Shown here one piece after another: positions 62,226 to 64,000 of a DNA stretch of 64,000 nucleotides. Every line of letters begins with the position of its first letter. The first letter of the stretch is position 1. Below the pieces are notes generated by a model. It worked only from the letters and a program-made list of their open reading frames with translations, was not told where the DNA came from and did no database searches. The stretch lies in NCBI GenBank assembly GCA_023423695.1, contig JAFAFA010000152.1, positions 124,001 through 188,000 of the forward strand. The letters run 5' to 3'. The position numbers and the translations under genes were made by a program. The DNA is from Pseudomonadota bacterium. Lineage in GTDB: Bacteria; Pseudomonadota; Alphaproteobacteria; Azospirillales; Azospirillaceae.

Positions 62226-63034
62226 CACGCCACCTCGAGCCCGGCAGCGGGGACGGCATAGCGGTGACTCGCCTGCCAGGGCATCTGGCCCTTCTCGACC
62301 ATGTCCTCGAGCACTTGGCGGTCCCGCAGCGTGTCCATGCAGCGCCAGAAGCCCTCGTATCGATAGGCCATCAGCTGGTTGGCGTCGATCAGGCGCTGGA
62401 ACGGTTCGAGGACCAGTTCCTCGCCGTCTTTCATGTAGTCGAAAATCTCCTTACGGAACAGGAAGTAGCCGCCGTTGATCCACATCTCGGACCGCTCCGA
62501 ACTGCGGAACTCGCGCACCTCGCCGTCCGGGAGCATGTCGACGAGGTGGTAGGTGAGCGGCGGCCGCACCGCCAGGAAGCAGCCGATCTTGCCGCTTGCC
62601 TTGAAGCGCGCCACCATATCGTCAAGGTCGACGTCGGTCAGGCCATCACTGTAATTGGCCATGAACATCTCCTCGCCGCGCAGATGCTCGCGCACCGCCC
62701 ACAACCGCGAGCCGATGTTGCGCCAGATCCCGGTGTCGATCAGCGTGATCCGCCAGTCGGCCGTCTGCTTGTCGAGCACCTCGACGTCGCCCCCACGCCC
62801 CCGCAGCACGCAGTCCGCGAAGGACTGGTGCCGGAAATTCAAGAAGAAGTCCTTGATGACGTTGGCTTTGTAGCCCAGGCACAGCACGAAGTCATCGTGG
62901 CCGTAATCGGCATAATACTGCATAACATGGCACAGGATCGGCTGATGCCCGATCGGGATCATCGGCTTGGGGATGCTTTCCGAGAAATCGCGGATCCTGG
63001 TGCCGAGACCGCCGCAGAACAGGACGACCTTCAT
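62225..63034 (-). CDS. rfbF: Glucose-1-phosphate cytidylyltransferase
   Basis: Nucleotidyltransferase of 269 residues making CDP-glucose from CTP and glucose-1-phosphate. The N-terminal nucleotide motif is VVLFCGGLGTRIRDFSESIPKP (split by a variable Ser), with the metal-binding Asp in ANYSDGLTDVDL and the sugar-binding GFWRCMDTLRDR. Length and motifs match RfbF. It supplies the substrate of the CDP-glucose 4,6-dehydratase encoded nearby on the other strand. ATGA overlap with the upstream methyltransferase. Confidence 0.93.
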   Translation of the reverse strand: MKVVLFCGGLGTRIRDFSESIPKPMIPIGHQPILCHVMQYYADYGHDDFVLCLGYKANVIKDFFLNFRHQSFADCVLRGRGGDVEVLDKQTADWRITLIDTGIWRNIGSRLWAVREHLRGEEMFMANYSDGLTDVDLDDMVARFKASGKIGCFLAVRPPLTYHLVDMLPDGEVREFRSSERSEMWINGGYFLFRKEIFDYMKDGEELVLEPFQRLIDANQLMAYRYEGFWRCMDTLRDRQVLEDMVEKGQMPWQASHRYAVPAAGLEVA

Positions 63035-64000
63035 GGGGAGACCTCCTTATGATCAAGGGCGGCGGGATGAACGATGGTGGGAACAGGGATCGGCACGATG
63101 AACTTGCCGCCCCAGGCCGCGATGTGGCGCATCTGGTCGAGGATCTCCGTCTTCAGGTTCCATGGTAGGATGAAGACGTAGTCCGGGCGGGTGCGCTCGA
63201 TCGCCTCCACCGGCAGGATGGGGATGCGCATGCCCGGGGTGAAACGGCCGTGCTTGTACGGATTGCGGTCGACGGTGAAATCAAGGAAGTCGGGACCGAT
63301 GCCGCAGTAGTTGAGCAGGGTGTTGCCCTTGCCGGGGGCGCCGTAGCCACAGATCGACTTGCCCTCGTTCTTGAGCCGGATCAGCAGGCTCAGGATGTTG
63401 CGCTTGGTGGCGCGCACCCGCTCGCTGAAGCCGCGGTAGGTTTCCATGTGGCGCAGCCCCAGGGCCTCCTCGCGCGCCAACAACGCCGCCACGGCGGGCG
63501 CCATCGGCCGGGTCGACGCGGCATGGACCAGATAGACGCGCAGCGATCCGCCATGGGTCGGCAGTTCTTCGACGTCGATCACCTTCAGCCCGTGGCGGGT
63601 CGCCATGATCTCGATGGTCGTCAGCGAGAAGTACGAGAAATGCTCGTGGTAGATCGTGTCGAACTGGTTGCCCGCCATGAGCCGCTCGAGATGGGGAAAC
63701 TCCAGCGTCACCACCCCGTCAGGCTTGAGCAGGCGGCTGATTCCCGCAACGAAATCGTTGAGGTCGGGCACCTGGGCCAGCACGTTGTTGCCGACGATGA
63801 GGTCGGCCATCCCCCCTTGCTCCGTCAGTGTCTCGGCCAGCCGTACGCCGAAGAAGTCGACGAGGGTCGGCACGCCCTGCTCGACGGCGACCGCGGCGAC
63901 GTTTGCCGCCGGCTCGATGCCGAGCACCGGCACGCCGAGCGGCTTGAAGTGCTGCAGCAGGTACCCGTCGTTGCTCGCCAGTTCGACAACCAGACTGTCG
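63031..64000 (-). CDS. Sugar C-methyltransferase, N-terminally cut by the window edge
   Basis: SAM-dependent methyltransferase running off the right edge; about 322 residues are visible. The SAM motif VVELASNDGYLLQHFKPLGV begins almost at the edge, so the N-terminal zinc-finger-like domain is missing from view. The middle FDTIYHEHFSYFSLTTIE and the C-terminal domain (GYGAPGKGNTLLNYCGIG, IPVPTI) are those of the NovU/TylC3 group that methylates CDP- or TDP-4-keto-6-deoxysugars at carbon. It fits the CDP-sugar pathway of its neighbours and starts upstream of the window. Confidence 0.88.
   Translation of the reverse strand, partial: DSLVVELASNDGYLLQHFKPLGVPVLGIEPAANVAAVAVEQGVPTLVDFFGVRLAETLTEQGGMADLIVGNNVLAQVPDLNDFVAGISRLLKPDGVVTLEFPHLERLMAGNQFDTIYHEHFSYFSLTTIEIMATRHGLKVIDVEELPTHGGSLRVYLVHAASTRPMAPAVAALLAREEALGLRHMETYRGFSERVRATKRNILSLLIRLKNEGKSICGYGAPGKGNTLLNYCGIGPDFLDFTVDRNPYKHGRFTPGMRIPILPVEAIERTRPDYVFILPWNLKTEILDQMRHIAAWGGKFIVPIPVPTIVHPAALDHKEVSP

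Noticed and set aside
1..64000. tRNA, rRNA, CRISPR array, insertion sequence or prophage
   Set aside because: I scanned the gaps for clover-leaf or repeat-spacer patterns and for transposase or integrase motifs and saw none; a dedicated tool could still find a small RNA.

Overview
The window is GC-rich, densely coding DNA from an alphaproteobacterium, most likely Azospirillum or a close Rhodospirillales relative. This is inferred from base composition, the HPr-EI fused PTS protein, the MHYT-type hybrid kinase and the many Liv-, Rbs- and Nrt-type ABC importers; it was not tested by any search. There are about 50 protein genes, no rRNA or tRNA, no CRISPR and no insertion sequence that I could see. 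Most genes sit in tight operons with ATGA or TGATG overlaps.

Layout. 1-4.5 kb: the end of a multiphosphoryl-transfer PTS protein and a chemoreceptor. 4.6-12 kb: a ROK-family regulator with a ribose-type ABC importer, a TIM-barrel isomerase and a Gfo/Idh/MocA dehydrogenase, forming a sugar or polyol cassette. Two copies of a ~100 bp palindromic repeat (REPIN-like) lie in this cassette. 12.3-16.9 kb: alpha/beta hydrolase, isochorismatase-like hydrolase, XapX protein, YtcJ-type amidohydrolase with a Cys-rich tail, and DoxX. 16.9-24.1 kb: a convergent three-gene signalling operon (pseudokinase/AAA/GAF/histidine kinase, REC-PAS kinase, FixJ-like regulator). 24.4-30.2 kb: a TetR regulator, an MHYT/PAS/kinase/REC/REC/Hpt hybrid and an HD-GYP regulator. 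31-37.3 kb: an Nrt/Tau-type importer with a threonine-synthase-like enzyme and an Ldh-family dehydrogenase, plus a convergent D-2-hydroxyacid dehydrogenase. 37.5-40.3 kb: a DUF4865/cupin/tautomerase operon divergent from a LysR regulator, then a decayed FecI-type sigma factor. 40.3-46.1 kb: an SGNH hydrolase and a MocR regulator divergent from a class II HMG-CoA reductase and a TctA-like transporter, which I read as a mevalonate-use locus. 46.2-58.6 kb: one long minus-strand operon with a complete hmfABCDE-like set (2-furoyl-CoA dehydrogenase, synthetase, hydrolase) and a full Liv-type importer, preceded by an AraC regulator. 59-64 kb: a DedA protein, then sugar-nucleotide genes (CDP-glucose 4,6-dehydratase, glucose-1-phosphate cytidylyltransferase, PIG-L deacetylase, C-methyltransferase) of a surface polysaccharide locus with lower-GC stretches.

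The strongest biological readings are the furoate operon (five enzyme families in the published hmfABCDE order, with its own importer) and the mevalonate locus (HMG-CoA reductase, permease, and a MocR regulator with repeated TGTCCC motifs in the shared promoter region). Both rest on family recognition from sequence and gene order. Substrates are inferred.
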